Part shown: one piece after another, positions 9,953-19,610 of the stretch
Position numbering within the stretch: the first letter of the stretch is position 1
Layout: the number at the start of each line of letters is the position of its first letter
Source: CAZTZL01 sp964617625
GTDB lineage: Bacteria > Zhuqueibacterota > QNDG01 > DSAB01
Length of the DNA: 64,000 nt
Direction of reading: 5' to 3'
NCBI GenBank assembly: GCA_964617625.1
Contig: CAZTZL010000006.1
Span: 1 to 64,000, forward strand
Notes under the pieces: generated by a model
Database searches by the model: none
What the model was told of the DNA's origin: nothing
Seen by the model: the letters and a program-made list of their open reading frames with translations, nothing else
Program-made: the position numbers and the translations under genes

Positions 9953-11815
9953 ATGAATTCGCAACAAAGTGTGAAACAGCCAACGCAAAATCTTTTCAAG
10001 GGGATGTTTACATTTTTTTTCTTTCTCCTCTTTTATCTCTATGTCTGGTTGAGAATTGATCCCGGTCTGGTCAATCAATCTCAAGATACTCTCTTTTTAT
10101 CCGATTCGGCATTTTTTAATCAGTTTATGCAATATCCCGGCGGTTTAGCTGATTATGCATCTGCGTTTCTGTCCCAGTTCTTCATCTATCCGTGGCTTGG
10201 GGCTTTGATTATTACTTGGCTTGCAGGCTGTTTGTATTTCCTGACATCCAGGATGATAAGCCTGGTGAGTGATTCTGCGAATATTTTTTTTATTTCTTTT
10301 ATCCCCGTTCTTTTAATACTTGTTCTTCACAGCAGTTATGAACACACTCTTTCTGCCGATCTGGGGTTGTTGCTCGTACTTGGCTTTTTTATTCTATCAA
10401 TTCAAATCTCTTCCCAAAAGGCTGTGTTCCGTTTCATTATTTATACGCTCGTCGCAGGACTGCTTTATTTTTTAACGGCAGGACATCTCTTTCTTTTTGC
10501 ACTGATGTGTGTTCTCCATGAATTTTTATATACAAAACATCCGTTAAAAGAAAGGATATGGTCACTTCTTTTTTATTTCCTGATTCCGGTCGCCATTCCC
10601 TATCTATCTGTACAGCTTCTGTTCATGATCACTTTAAAATTTAGTTACAGTTATGCGCTGCCGTTTAACAATCTCTATAAACCGTCTGTGGCACCGTATC
10701 TTCTTTATGCGGTCTTTCCCCTTATACTAATATTTGCATCAGCACACTGGAAAGCCGCATCGCAAAGACTGCAGAAAGTATTCGGTTTTTTAAATAAGGG
10801 AACCCGGTTTTTAAAGATTACATTGAGCGTGCTCGTTCAGGCAGTAGCACTGCTATTGATTGTTTTGGTGCTGGTTTTTATTTCATTTGATAAAAATACG
10901 AATACATTGTTACGAATGGATCAATTCTCTCAGGGCGGCAGATGGGAAGATATTCTTACAATCGCCAGACATTCTCCGATGGATGACATTAGAATGGCCT
11001 ATTTTACAAACAGGGCATTGTATCACACCGGACAATTATCGAGCAGAATGTTCTCTTTTCCACAGAAATGGGGGACATGGGGATTGTCTTTAACTGAAGA
11101 GTATAATTTCAAACAGCCGATGTTCAAGAGCGATCTCTTTTTCGAGCTTGGATATGTCAACGAGGCCCAACACATGGCCCACGAGGGGTTGTCCCAGAAA
11201 GGAGCAAAACCCCGCATTCTTCAACGTCTTGCGATTACCAATCTTTTAAAGGGTGAGAAAAGCGCGGCAATGATGTATTTATCCAAATTGAGCAAAACCC
11301 TGTTTTATAAAAACTGGTCCAAAAATATCAAACAATACGTTGACAATGATTCTTTGCTGCGAAAGAATCCGCAGCTTGAGCATATACATTCCCTGATGAC
11401 CGACTTTGATTTTGTCGCTGTTCCCAAAAGATTGGACATGGATTTAAAAAATCTTCTTCTGGGCAAGAAGAATAAAATGGCTTTTGAATATCTCATGGCT
11501 TATTCTCTATTGGAGGGTAAATTAGATTCATTCATTGAAAATATCATACGAATCAGAGATTTTAATTACCATTTTCTTCCGAGCCATTATGAAGAAGCCC
11601 TGCTCATTTATATGGTAATAACGGGTAAAAGAAAAATCGATTTACCCGGTTATGTTTTAAGTCTTGCGACAGTCAACAGGTACAAAGAATTTGAAAAAAT
11701 ATTAAGTGACCATAAAGGCAATAAGAACGCAGCTCAAAAGGATTTACAAAAAAACCACGGAGATACGTTCTGGTACTATCTCATGTATAATAAACCCAAA
11801 ACAGAAGCTGGATGA
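9953..11815 (+). CDS. DUF6057 family polytopic membrane protein
   Basis: This 620-residue protein has roughly ten hydrophobic segments between residues 15 and 315 and a soluble helical C-terminal half that looks TPR-like. It matches the DUF6057 family known in Bacteroidetes; function not established. Its last four bases overlap the start of the TolB-like lipoprotein gene (ATGA at 11812-11815), so the two are translationally coupled and probably work together at the envelope. Confidence 0.65.
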   Translation: MNSQQSVKQPTQNLFKGMFTFFFFLLFYLYVWLRIDPGLVNQSQDTLFLSDSAFFNQFMQYPGGLADYASAFLSQFFIYPWLGALIITWLAGCLYFLTSRMISLVSDSANIFFISFIPVLLILVLHSSYEHTLSADLGLLLVLGFFILSIQISSQKAVFRFIIYTLVAGLLYFLTAGHLFLFALMCVLHEFLYTKHPLKERIWSLLFYFLIPVAIPYLSVQLLFMITLKFSYSYALPFNNLYKPSVAPYLLYAVFPLILIFASAHWKAASQRLQKVFGFLNKGTRFLKITLSVLVQAVALLLIVLVLVFISFDKNTNTLLRMDQFSQGGRWEDILTIARHSPMDDIRMAYFTNRALYHTGQLSSRMFSFPQKWGTWGLSLTEEYNFKQPMFKSDLFFELGYVNEAQHMAHEGLSQKGAKPRILQRLAITNLLKGEKSAAMMYLSKLSKTLFYKNWSKNIKQYVDNDSLLRKNPQLEHIHSLMTDFDFVAVPKRLDMDLKNLLLGKKNKMAFEYLMAYSLLEGKLDSFIENIIRIRDFNYHFLPSHYEEALLIYMVITGKRKIDLPGYVLSLATVNRYKEFEKILSDHKGNKNAAQKDLQKNHGDTFWYYLMYNKPKTEAG

Positions 11816-13395
11816 GCATGCGGCGACATCATAAAATATTTGGAATGGGTACTATTTTTATCATTGCACTGGTTGCATGTGTTTCATTTTCAAGGAAAGA
11901 TAGACTTCCGGAAAAGTATAAAGAAATAGGGCATACACCTCGAATGCATCCCGATTATTCTGACACGGTGATTCCTCCGAATATTGCGCCGTTGAATTTT
12001 ATGGTTCTTGAACCCGGACTCCGGTATTTAGTAAGTATCCATTCGACCCACGGGAAACCGATCACTGTATTTTCGAAAAATACTCAAATCAGAATACCGT
12101 TATCTCAATGGAAGAAAATGCTGAGTGGTAATCCGGGACAGCCGATTGTTTTTGATGTCTATGTTGAACATGACAAAAATGAATGGAGTCGTTTCAACCC
12201 TATTTCCATTCAAATCGCAAATGAAAAAATCGATTCTTTTTTATCCTATCGCTTGATCGAACCGCAGTATAAATACTATAACAAAATGGGTCTTTATCAA
12301 AGGGACCTTGAAGATTTCAGTGAAAAGTGTTTCCTGAACAACCAGGTCACTGCGGGCAACTGTATGAATTGTCACACGTTTTATCAGAATCAAACCGACA
12401 AGATGATTTTTCACATGAGAGGCGGCCCTGCGTCGGGAACCATGCTGATACAGAACGGAAAGGTCCAAAAAATCAATACATCCACAGATTTCAATAAAGC
12501 AGGTGCCTATGCTTCGTGGCATCCGAACGGACAGCTTATTGCATTCTCTGTGAACAAACTCCAGCAATTTTTTCATGCAAAGGGGGAGAGCCGGGATGTT
12601 TTGGACAGGGCATCCGATTTGATTATCTATCAGATTGGTACGAATACGGTTACAACCTGTCCGATGATTTCAGATCCCGAACGATTGGAAACATTTCCAA
12701 GCTGGGCTCCGGACGGGAAGGCTCTCTATTTTTGCAGCGCGCCGAAATTCGAGTCGTTCTACAAAGAAGACGGGGACTTGTCTTATAAGCAAATCAAATA
12801 TGATTTGATGCGTATCCCTTATGATGCCCAAACGGAACGCTTCGGAAAGCTGGAAACCGTACTCTCGTCCAGTCAAACCCATAAAAGCATCACAATGCCG
12901 CGTGTTTCACCGGACGGGAAATATCTACTTTTTTGCATGGCCAGCTACAGTAACTTTCCCATTTATATAGCCGATTGTGATCTTTATGTGATGGATATTC
13001 AAACGGGAAAAGTCAGCAAACCAGGAATCAATAGTGATCATGCTTCTGATACTTATCATTCCTGGTCCAGCAACAGCCGATGGGTCGTTTTCAGCAGTAA
13101 ACGGGACAACGGTTTTTGTGCAAGGCCTTATATTGCCTATATTGATAAAGACGGAGAATTCCACAAACCATTTATCCTTCCGCAGAAAGATCCTTCCTTT
13201 TACGACACGTATCTGATAACTTATAACGTACCTGAACTTACCACTGAACCCGTCCACACAAAGTGGCAGAAATTGACGCGGGTCGCTTTTGACAATAAAA
13301 AAACAGTGAATGCAAAACTAGACCCGAGAGTCAAAGTGGATCGTACAACAGGCGCGACGCCCGAAGAAGACAATTGGGTACAGAAACCAAAATAA
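11812..13395 (+). CDS. TolB-like beta-propeller lipoprotein with a c-type haem motif
   Basis: A 527-residue protein with a signal sequence ending in lipobox LVAC, so probably a lipoprotein. One CxxCH (CMNCH, about residues 184-188) sits just before a six-bladed PD40/TolB-type propeller, seen as repeated ASWHPNGQLIAFS, PSWAPDGKALYF, PRVSPDGKYLLF and HSWSSNSRWVVFSS strands. A single CxxCH suggests covalent haem, but no distal methionine ligand can be assigned. It overlaps the DUF6057 gene by four bases; this pairing recurs in FCB bacteria to my knowledge, with no assigned function. An alternative start two codons in (11818) is possible. Confidence 0.7.
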   Translation: MSMRRHHKIFGMGTIFIIALVACVSFSRKDRLPEKYKEIGHTPRMHPDYSDTVIPPNIAPLNFMVLEPGLRYLVSIHSTHGKPITVFSKNTQIRIPLSQWKKMLSGNPGQPIVFDVYVEHDKNEWSRFNPISIQIANEKIDSFLSYRLIEPQYKYYNKMGLYQRDLEDFSEKCFLNNQVTAGNCMNCHTFYQNQTDKMIFHMRGGPASGTMLIQNGKVQKINTSTDFNKAGAYASWHPNGQLIAFSVNKLQQFFHAKGESRDVLDRASDLIIYQIGTNTVTTCPMISDPERLETFPSWAPDGKALYFCSAPKFESFYKEDGDLSYKQIKYDLMRIPYDAQTERFGKLETVLSSSQTHKSITMPRVSPDGKYLLFCMASYSNFPIYIADCDLYVMDIQTGKVSKPGINSDHASDTYHSWSSNSRWVVFSSKRDNGFCARPYIAYIDKDGEFHKPFILPQKDPSFYDTYLITYNVPELTTEPVHTKWQKLTRVAFDNKKTVNAKLDPRVKVDRTTGATPEEDNWVQKPK

Positions 13396-13477
13396 CCAGT
13401 CATCGAATGATCAAAAACAGGGATTTCTTTTATGATTTATTCGATAGATCGGTACGGGAAGTTTTATATTAAAAGTC

Positions 13478-13506
13478 TTGACAAATTCAATTTATTTTTA
13501 TATATA
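13478..13506 (+). promoter_or_regulatory. sigma70-like promoter for the CBM9-like secreted protein
   Basis: TTGACA (13478-13483), 17-base spacer, TATATA (13501-13506). This is the best match to the classical consensus in the window. It leaves a leader of about 300 bases before the start at 13821; apart from this the gap 13396-13820 shows nothing clear. Confidence 0.55.
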
Positions 13507-13820
13507 TGTAAGTATTTTCAAAGCACTTCCATAAATATATTTTCCTGATATGATGGTAGAAGACGTACATTTTTACTATGCGTATAAGGATTGGTTTCCA
13601 TTTATGCAATTCATGTATATATTTGGTGTTCTGTCTTTATAAACAGATATATTCCAGAAATAGAGATTGTCAATCGTATAATTTTTCATTTATAACCGGA
13701 AAGGAGGCAGAATCAGTCAGCTTATTAGGGATAATGCATCGTAGTAAGTTGACATTGGAGGAGGAATATCAGTTTTCACTTTAAAACTAAACAGGATTTT
13801 AAAAAAACATGGAGGGGAAA

Positions 13821-16304
13821 ATGAAGAAAATTATTTTTGGGATTGCATTGGCATTCCTTGTGTTCGTGCCGTTCCTATCTGCGCAGCTCATTGTTGTCGA
13901 CGGTCAGAAAGATGCTTTCTATGAGACATTGACTGGTCCCGATGACGGATATCTGCAGTTGCGGGCTTTTACCGGCAATGATAATGGATATCCAGATGGT
14001 GATGCGGATCTATCTTGCAAGATGTGGTTTGCGTGGGATGATGACTACCTCTATTTCTATGAAGAGGTGAAAGACGACATTATTTCGATGTCGAGTGCCA
14101 ATACATACAACAACGACGGTTTCGAAATCAAGGTCGATCCCCAAGCGACAGACAGTGTTGCCAATTCTATTGTTGCTCTTGGAATGACAGCTTTGGATTC
14201 CACCGGCGGTGTTACAGGCGCTTTAGATCTGCCGAATTCATTCCGGAAAACAACTGCTGACGGATATGTCCTTGAAGCAGCCATTCCATGGGATACTCTT
14301 AAAACTACAATTGAATCTGTCGATGTTGGTGTGGGGAATGTATTCGGTTGTGCCGTCCAGAACCATGACAATGACAATGCATCAGGCGCACGTGATGCCA
14401 GCATACAGTGGGCAGCCTTCTTGACGGATAGAGTTTGGAACACACCGAAGTATTGCGGCACGGTTGAATTTTTGGCGGACAACAAACTCAAGTTCATTCC
14501 CACAAACAATATGACCGGTGTCACCAACACACTTCCCTACGATGGAACTGTTCCGACTGGAATCGTCGTGGATGGTATAGCGGATCCTTTTTATCATCTT
14601 CTGAGCGGACCGGATGACGGGTATATTCAGATAAAATCATATGCATTCGACGCCATTGGTATCCCTCATGGTGATGCTGATTTATCTGCCAAGATTTGGG
14701 GCGCCTGGGATCCGACATGGCTTTATCTCTATGCAGAGATAATGGATGATACAATATCAGTAGTGAATACTGCTAATTTCTTTCGAAATGACTGCCTGGA
14801 ATTAAAGGTGGACGGACTAATCAATGGCAGTAAAGTTGGTGGACCTCCCACAGCGGGCGGACTTTCATCAACGAATACGATCACCGCACTGGATACGCCG
14901 GATGCGACGGGATTGGTCAGCAACCTGGAAAATCTCTCTGCTGCAAATAAACAAATTGTTCGTGCAAAAATGACAGGCGGCTATATCCTGGAAATGGCTC
15001 TCAGATTGGATTCATTGGGTGGACCTGAACATATCAATGCAATGGTAGACAGTGTATTTGGTCTCGGAATTGATATTGTTGATAATGATGGCAAACTTGC
15101 TACATCGAACCGTCAGGCTGCTATTGTTTGGGGTGCCGTTTGCAGTGACAATATCTGGAATACACCTAACTATCTTGGAACAGTTAAATTTAAAGCTGAT
15201 AATAAGATATCGTTTAGTTCAACCAATGGGATGACTGCCGAAACCAATCCAGTTCCTTATGACGGGACTCCATTCTATATGCAAATCGACGGCAAAAAGG
15301 ATCCTTTCTATTGGACATTGAGAAGAGGTACTGATGGATATGTACAGGTGCAACATTGCCATTGGAGCGTTGGCGCCGGCGGTGAACCTTCAAGCAACGC
15401 TGATATGTCTGCCAAGTTATGGAGTGCCTGGGATGATACGTGGTTTTATCTCTATGCGGAGATTACTGATGATACCGTGTCATCAGCTAATATCACCAAT
15501 TTTTTTCAAAATGACTGTCTGGAATTGAAAGTGGACGGGCAGCCTACTGACAGTACTCAAAGTGGTGGTCCTCCAAATGGTATTTCCCGATCTACAACTC
15601 TTACTGCGATAGACAGTTCAAAGGCAACAACGGGTCAAAAAACGAGTAATCTGGATGGGCTCGATGAGACCGCAAAGAAGTACGCACGCGGAACCATGAC
15701 CGGCGGCTATACACTGGAAATGGCTATCAAGCTGGATTCGCTGGGAGGAAGTGAGCCTATCACAGCTGCTATTGGTGAAAAATTCGGTCTGGGTATCAAT
15801 CTCGTAGATAATGATGGAACTCTGCCCACATCGAATCGCGAGGGTGCCATTGTCTGGGCAGCAGTATGTAATGATAAAATCTGGAATACTCCCAAATACC
15901 TTGGGACAGTTGAATTTTTAGTTAACAACAAACTCAATTTTATTCCGAAAAACAATATGACGGGTTACGGCCACGGTATTTCTTATGATGGGAAAGCATG
16001 TCCCGCTTCAGATGTGGACGAAGCAATATCGATGGCGCCGTTGAAGTTCGATTTGGCGCAGAATTACCCGAACCCGTTCAATCCGACAACAAGAATTGCG
16101 TACGAAATTCCGTCGGTATCGAAGGTTCGTCTTGTCGTTTTCGATGTGTTAGGCAGAGAAGTGGCTACTCTGGTTGATGAAGTCAAGAAACCAGGTGCGT
16201 ATGAAACTACTTTCGATGGGAAGAAATATTCAAGCGGTGTTTATTTCTTCAGGCTGGAAGCCGGTTCACGTACACAGATCAAAAAGATGATGATACTCAA
16301 GTAG
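13821..16304 (+). CDS. secreted protein with three CBM9-like domains and a T9SS sorting domain
   Basis: An 827-residue secreted protein: signal peptide ending LSAQ, then three homologous CBM9-like carbohydrate/haem-binding-fold domains (about 23-245, 246-484, 485-735), each starting xVDGxxDxFY, with DADLSxKxWxAWD and (F/L)E(I/L)KVD strands, and ending NxMT...PYDG. The C-terminus (about 742-827) is a T9SS type A sorting domain (NYPNPFNPTT ... SSGVYFFRLEAG ... KKMMILK). It is probably surface-attached or released and binds glycans, but no catalytic domain is present. The start at 13821 is chosen over 13809 because GGAGGGG at 13811-13817 lies just upstream of it. Confidence 0.75.
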   Translation: MKKIIFGIALAFLVFVPFLSAQLIVVDGQKDAFYETLTGPDDGYLQLRAFTGNDNGYPDGDADLSCKMWFAWDDDYLYFYEEVKDDIISMSSANTYNNDGFEIKVDPQATDSVANSIVALGMTALDSTGGVTGALDLPNSFRKTTADGYVLEAAIPWDTLKTTIESVDVGVGNVFGCAVQNHDNDNASGARDASIQWAAFLTDRVWNTPKYCGTVEFLADNKLKFIPTNNMTGVTNTLPYDGTVPTGIVVDGIADPFYHLLSGPDDGYIQIKSYAFDAIGIPHGDADLSAKIWGAWDPTWLYLYAEIMDDTISVVNTANFFRNDCLELKVDGLINGSKVGGPPTAGGLSSTNTITALDTPDATGLVSNLENLSAANKQIVRAKMTGGYILEMALRLDSLGGPEHINAMVDSVFGLGIDIVDNDGKLATSNRQAAIVWGAVCSDNIWNTPNYLGTVKFKADNKISFSSTNGMTAETNPVPYDGTPFYMQIDGKKDPFYWTLRRGTDGYVQVQHCHWSVGAGGEPSSNADMSAKLWSAWDDTWFYLYAEITDDTVSSANITNFFQNDCLELKVDGQPTDSTQSGGPPNGISRSTTLTAIDSSKATTGQKTSNLDGLDETAKKYARGTMTGGYTLEMAIKLDSLGGSEPITAAIGEKFGLGINLVDNDGTLPTSNREGAIVWAAVCNDKIWNTPKYLGTVEFLVNNKLNFIPKNNMTGYGHGISYDGKACPASDVDEAISMAPLKFDLAQNYPNPFNPTTRIAYEIPSVSKVRLVVFDVLGREVATLVDEVKKPGAYETTFDGKKYSSGVYFFRLEAGSRTQIKKMMILK

Positions 16305-16325
16305 TCATTTTTGCTTTGAATTGGG

Positions 16326-16370
16326 AATATGCCTGTGAGAGAAAACTGTTATCACAGGCATATTTCTTTT
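16326..16370 (+). terminator. Rho-independent terminator after the CBM9-like gene
   Basis: Perfect 13-base inverted repeat AATATGCCTGTGA/TCACAGGCATATT followed by TCTTTT. Confidence 0.85.
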
Positions 16371-16387
16371 CTTATCTATCAAAATTG

Positions 16388-16450
16388 AACACCTCTATGA
16401 CGCGGCACACTTGAGATTAATTTTATCTGCAAGCTGCCCATAGAGGTGTT
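16388..16450. repeat. 63-base multi-stem hairpin element
   Basis: Perfect 12-base outer stem AACACCTCTATG/CATAGAGGTGTT encloses GGCA/TGCC and CTTGAGAT/ATCTgCAAG, giving about 24 paired bases with small bulges. It lies between the terminator at 16326-16370 and the SGNH gene, and is distinct from that terminator. It could be a structured RNA, a leader element or a small palindromic repeat. Confidence 0.6.
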
Positions 16451-16506
16451 ATTATTTTCAATGAAGGCGGTATCATTACATCATGGATTTAAGGTGAAGA
16501 AAAGAT

Positions 16507-18414
16507 ATGAAAAAAAAGAAAATTAAACAAAAATCCCGGGTTCAGATTTCACCGATAAAAAAACGGATTTTTATGGTTGTCACGCTGCTCCTTCCCTTGT
16601 TTTTATTACTGGTGCTGGAAGCGGGTTTACGAATATTTAATTACGGAGGCGATACACATCTTTTTGTTTCAACTCCTGATGAAACTTCAAAATATTACGG
16701 GATCAACAGAAATGTCGGGCGCCGGTATTTTAATGAGAATTCCTTTATTCCCTCTCCCCGAAAAGATCTCTTTCTGAAAGAAAAACCGAAAAACGGCTAC
16801 CGTATTTTTGTTTTGGGCGGATCCACGACTGCCGGTTTTCCCTATGGGAATAATTTGACATTTCCACGTATACTGAACCGCCGTCTTTCCGACACGTTTC
16901 CAGACCGCCGCATTGAAGTTGTCAACACGGCAATGACCGCCATCAACAGCTATACCCTGCTGGATTTTATGGATGAAATCATCAAACAGAAGCCGGATGC
17001 GATTCTGATTTATGCGGGCCATAATGAATTTTACGGGGCGTTGGGCATGGCTTCCAGGGAATCGCTGGGAAAGAATCGCGGGATCGTGAAATCCTATTTA
17101 AAATTACAACGATTTAAAACTTTTTTATTGCTTCGGGATGCGATCGGATTGATACAAAACCGGATTAATCGAAATAAAAGTCCTGATTTCGATAATGATC
17201 CGATGCAGACTGTGATGACGAGAATCGTAAAAAAAGATCTCAAAATAATACACGGAAGCAAGCTTTACAAACTGGGGAAAGAACAATTCCAAAATAATTT
17301 GCACGATATTTTAATGAAAGCGAAAAAGGCAGGGATACCGGTCATAGTCAGTGAATTGGTCAGCAATATTCGCGATCATTACCCGTTTGCTTCGGTTGAA
17401 AAGGAGTCATTGCCATCCGCCGGAACGGTATTTGGCAAAGCAAGAAGATTTGAAAAACAAGGAAAGTACAAGCAGGCGCGGGAATTCTACTATAGTGCAA
17501 AAGATCTGGATGTGCTGCCCTTCCGGGCACCGGAAGAGTTTAATCAAATTGTACATAATCTTGCAGATGATTTTTCCATCCCTGTTGTACCGATGGAGTC
17601 CTGTTTTGAGGCCGCTTCTCCTCACGGATTGATCGGGAACAATCTGATGTGCGAACATCTCCATCCCAATATAGACGGTTATTTTTTAATAGCGGATGCT
17701 TTTTACAATACCATGCGCGAGAATCGGTTGATTGCATCCGTTTGGCCGGATCGTTCTATAAAACCGAGTTCATATTACCGGCATCACTGGGGCTTTACAC
17801 CTCTTGATAGTGCCTATGCAGCACTGAATATTGCCCAATTAAAAGGAGGATGGCCGTTTAAAAAATCAGGTCCGAATCTTGTGGCTTATCAATATGTGCC
17901 AGCCTCAAAGCCGGATTCCATAGCGCTTCATATTTTAAAGACGGGTGAATCCACTTTGGAATTGGGGCATATTGAATTGGCAAAGTATTATGAAAATATT
18001 GGAGAATTTGAAAAAGCTTTTGAAGAATACAAGGCGCTGATTTACACCGTACCGAATCTTGATTTATTTTATGAGCCAGCCGTGAGATTTTTGATTTCGA
18101 GAAATGAGTACAGTCGGGCACAGGAGATTCTAATTGGGGGATATAAATACAACGATTCGTTTTTTATGGCCAAATGGATCGGGCAATTGAATCTGGTGCT
18201 TAACAACACACAGAGGGGCATTGAATTTCTTGAAAAGGCCCGCCAATTGGAACCGGATGATGTACAAATGCTTTTTAATTTGGCACGTGCTTATTACAAT
18301 ACATACGAGTTAAAAAAAGGAGATTCGGTCGTCGATCATCTAAAAAAGATTGCACCAAAATCAGACCTGGTTGCACAAATTGAATCGTTCAGGAAGACTC
18401 TCGGCAATCCTTAA
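16507..18414 (+). CDS. membrane-anchored SGNH hydrolase-like protein with TPR region
   Basis: A 635-residue protein with a very basic N-terminus and one membrane segment (about 22-40), then an SGNH/GDSL-type domain: block I GGSTTAGFP (about 102-110, nucleophile Ser), block III-like GHNEFYG (about 171-177), and EHLHP (about 381-385) in the position of the catalytic D/ExxH. The C-terminal 150 residues form TPR-like helices (AKYYENIGEFEKAFEEYKAL). The membrane anchor points the domain outside, where such proteins act as esterases or O-acyltransferases on glycans or lipids. A ribosome site AAGGTG precedes the ATG. The 312-base gap downstream (18415-18726) holds only a 10-base inverted repeat GATTTCATGA/TCATGAAATC. 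Confidence 0.75.
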   Translation: MKKKKIKQKSRVQISPIKKRIFMVVTLLLPLFLLLVLEAGLRIFNYGGDTHLFVSTPDETSKYYGINRNVGRRYFNENSFIPSPRKDLFLKEKPKNGYRIFVLGGSTTAGFPYGNNLTFPRILNRRLSDTFPDRRIEVVNTAMTAINSYTLLDFMDEIIKQKPDAILIYAGHNEFYGALGMASRESLGKNRGIVKSYLKLQRFKTFLLLRDAIGLIQNRINRNKSPDFDNDPMQTVMTRIVKKDLKIIHGSKLYKLGKEQFQNNLHDILMKAKKAGIPVIVSELVSNIRDHYPFASVEKESLPSAGTVFGKARRFEKQGKYKQAREFYYSAKDLDVLPFRAPEEFNQIVHNLADDFSIPVVPMESCFEAASPHGLIGNNLMCEHLHPNIDGYFLIADAFYNTMRENRLIASVWPDRSIKPSSYYRHHWGFTPLDSAYAALNIAQLKGGWPFKKSGPNLVAYQYVPASKPDSIALHILKTGESTLELGHIELAKYYENIGEFEKAFEEYKALIYTVPNLDLFYEPAVRFLISRNEYSRAQEILIGGYKYNDSFFMAKWIGQLNLVLNNTQRGIEFLEKARQLEPDDVQMLFNLARAYYNTYELKKGDSVVDHLKKIAPKSDLVAQIESFRKTLGNP

Positions 18415-18726
18415 AAACAAAATTTATCCTTCAGGATTTCATGAAAAGCTAAACCATGAATTCCAGATAGAGATTTCAACCTTAATCATGAAATCTTTTA
18501 GCGATCTTTGTTGAATTATTAAATCGAACCGATGAAAAGATACAATATGGAATAACCAATAATGAATGACGATGTTCGATTTTCGAAAGAATGTTGAGAT
18601 TTCTGTTTTATTCGGAAATGATCATTGGCTGTTGATTATTCGTAAATCAAGAACTGAATAAATTTGTAAATAAAACCCGATTTTTCCCAACTGCTGGATT
18701 CGTTATAAGAGAAATATCACTCTGTT

Positions 18727-19515
18727 CTATTCTCTTTCCAAATAACGAGTTGTAAAATATTCATCATTAATATTCGGATTAAATTCCAGCTGTTCATTAT
18801 AAAGAATAGATTTACGGCCGTTTTGGAGATTGACCATTTCCAGATTTTTGGCCCTGTATTTATGATTGACTGTGTCCAGTTCCTTGATTTCATGAACAGT
18901 CATTTCTTTGTACAATTCGCCGTCCAGATCGTAATACACCACTTTCCGAATAACAAAATCTTTCTTTCCGAAATAGGTGATGCGTCGTGAAAATCCATTC
19001 TCTTCCGCAATGTCATCATCTTTCGGAATCCATTCGATCTTGTAACACAATGTGCCGTCGAATTCTTCTTCTCCAAGATTATTGAAGTTGAAATCATTTA
19101 GGGAGGGGGGCGTCATATCCGAATAAGTAAATTCCGATCCCATAAAATTTTTCGCTTTTTCCGTACTGACAATGCGCCTGGTTTTTCTCAAAGCGGGCAT
19201 ATAGAGCCATAAATCATCATCTCTGTCTTTATAATCATACGTCAGTAAGCCAGTCCCTTTCACATCCGCAGGCGCCATAAAACGAATGAGTTTTTTCTCG
19301 GTGTTTCCATTATCGAAAAGCTTGGTTACCTGTTTGATTTTTCGGACCCTTTCCCGTCCCTGCGGATCTATGATGCGCATTTCGGAAATACCCTGTACAC
19401 CTTTGACTTTAATGGCTTCCTGGGCGCGCTCGGCAATCTGGAGGGCGGTTAATTCGTTTTGTGCAGATATAAAAGCTGGCATTATCAATAACATTAATAT
19501 ATAGATGAGTTTCAT
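18727..19515 (-). CDS. LolA-like outer membrane lipoprotein-sorting protein
   Basis: A 262-residue periplasmic protein: signal peptide (MKLIYILMLLIMPAFISAQ) and the LolA-like half-barrel fold family usually annotated 'outer membrane lipoprotein-sorting protein', with MRIIDPQGRERVRKI, LWLYMPALRKTRRI and GSEFTYSDM strands. Members of this class are typically coded beside MMPL/RND transporters and pass lipids or lipoproteins to the outer membrane. It is the last gene of the minus-strand TPR-barrel-MMPL-LolA set, with GGGAGG upstream of the ATG. Confidence 0.8.
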   Translation of the reverse strand: MKLIYILMLLIMPAFISAQNELTALQIAERAQEAIKVKGVQGISEMRIIDPQGRERVRKIKQVTKLFDNGNTEKKLIRFMAPADVKGTGLLTYDYKDRDDDLWLYMPALRKTRRIVSTEKAKNFMGSEFTYSDMTPPSLNDFNFNNLGEEEFDGTLCYKIEWIPKDDDIAEENGFSRRITYFGKKDFVIRKVVYYDLDGELYKEMTVHEIKELDTVNHKYRAKNLEMVNLQNGRKSILYNEQLEFNPNINDEYFTTRYLERE

Positions 19516-19562
19516 TACAGCCTCCCGTTAAATTGAAGTTTTTTCAGTTTCACATTAATAGA

Positions 19563-19610
19563 ACCCCCCTTTATTTTTCCCCCCTTGAGGGGGGAAATAA
19601 AAAAGGGGGT
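19563..19610. repeat. long C/G-rich palindromic repeat overlapping the MMPL 3' end
   Basis: Imperfect palindrome of two 22-base arms around TTGA, with three mismatches. The arms begin with ACCCCCC and end with CCCCCC on one side, GGGGGG and GGGGGT on the other. It contributes the last residues of the MMPL protein (TPPFLFPPSRGEK) and its stop. The smaller palindrome at 2910-2937 is similar in style. Confidence 0.7.

Noticed and set aside
13578..13784. 68-codon frame between the TolB-like and CBM9-like genes
   Set aside because: No ribosome site and no recognisable features; it lies in the leader downstream of a promoter.
18435..18502. Interleaved inverted repeats (GATTTCATGA/TCATGAAATC and GCTAAA/TTTAGC) suggesting a pseudoknot
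   Set aside because: The 32-base middle loop and AT-rich context make chance pairing likely.
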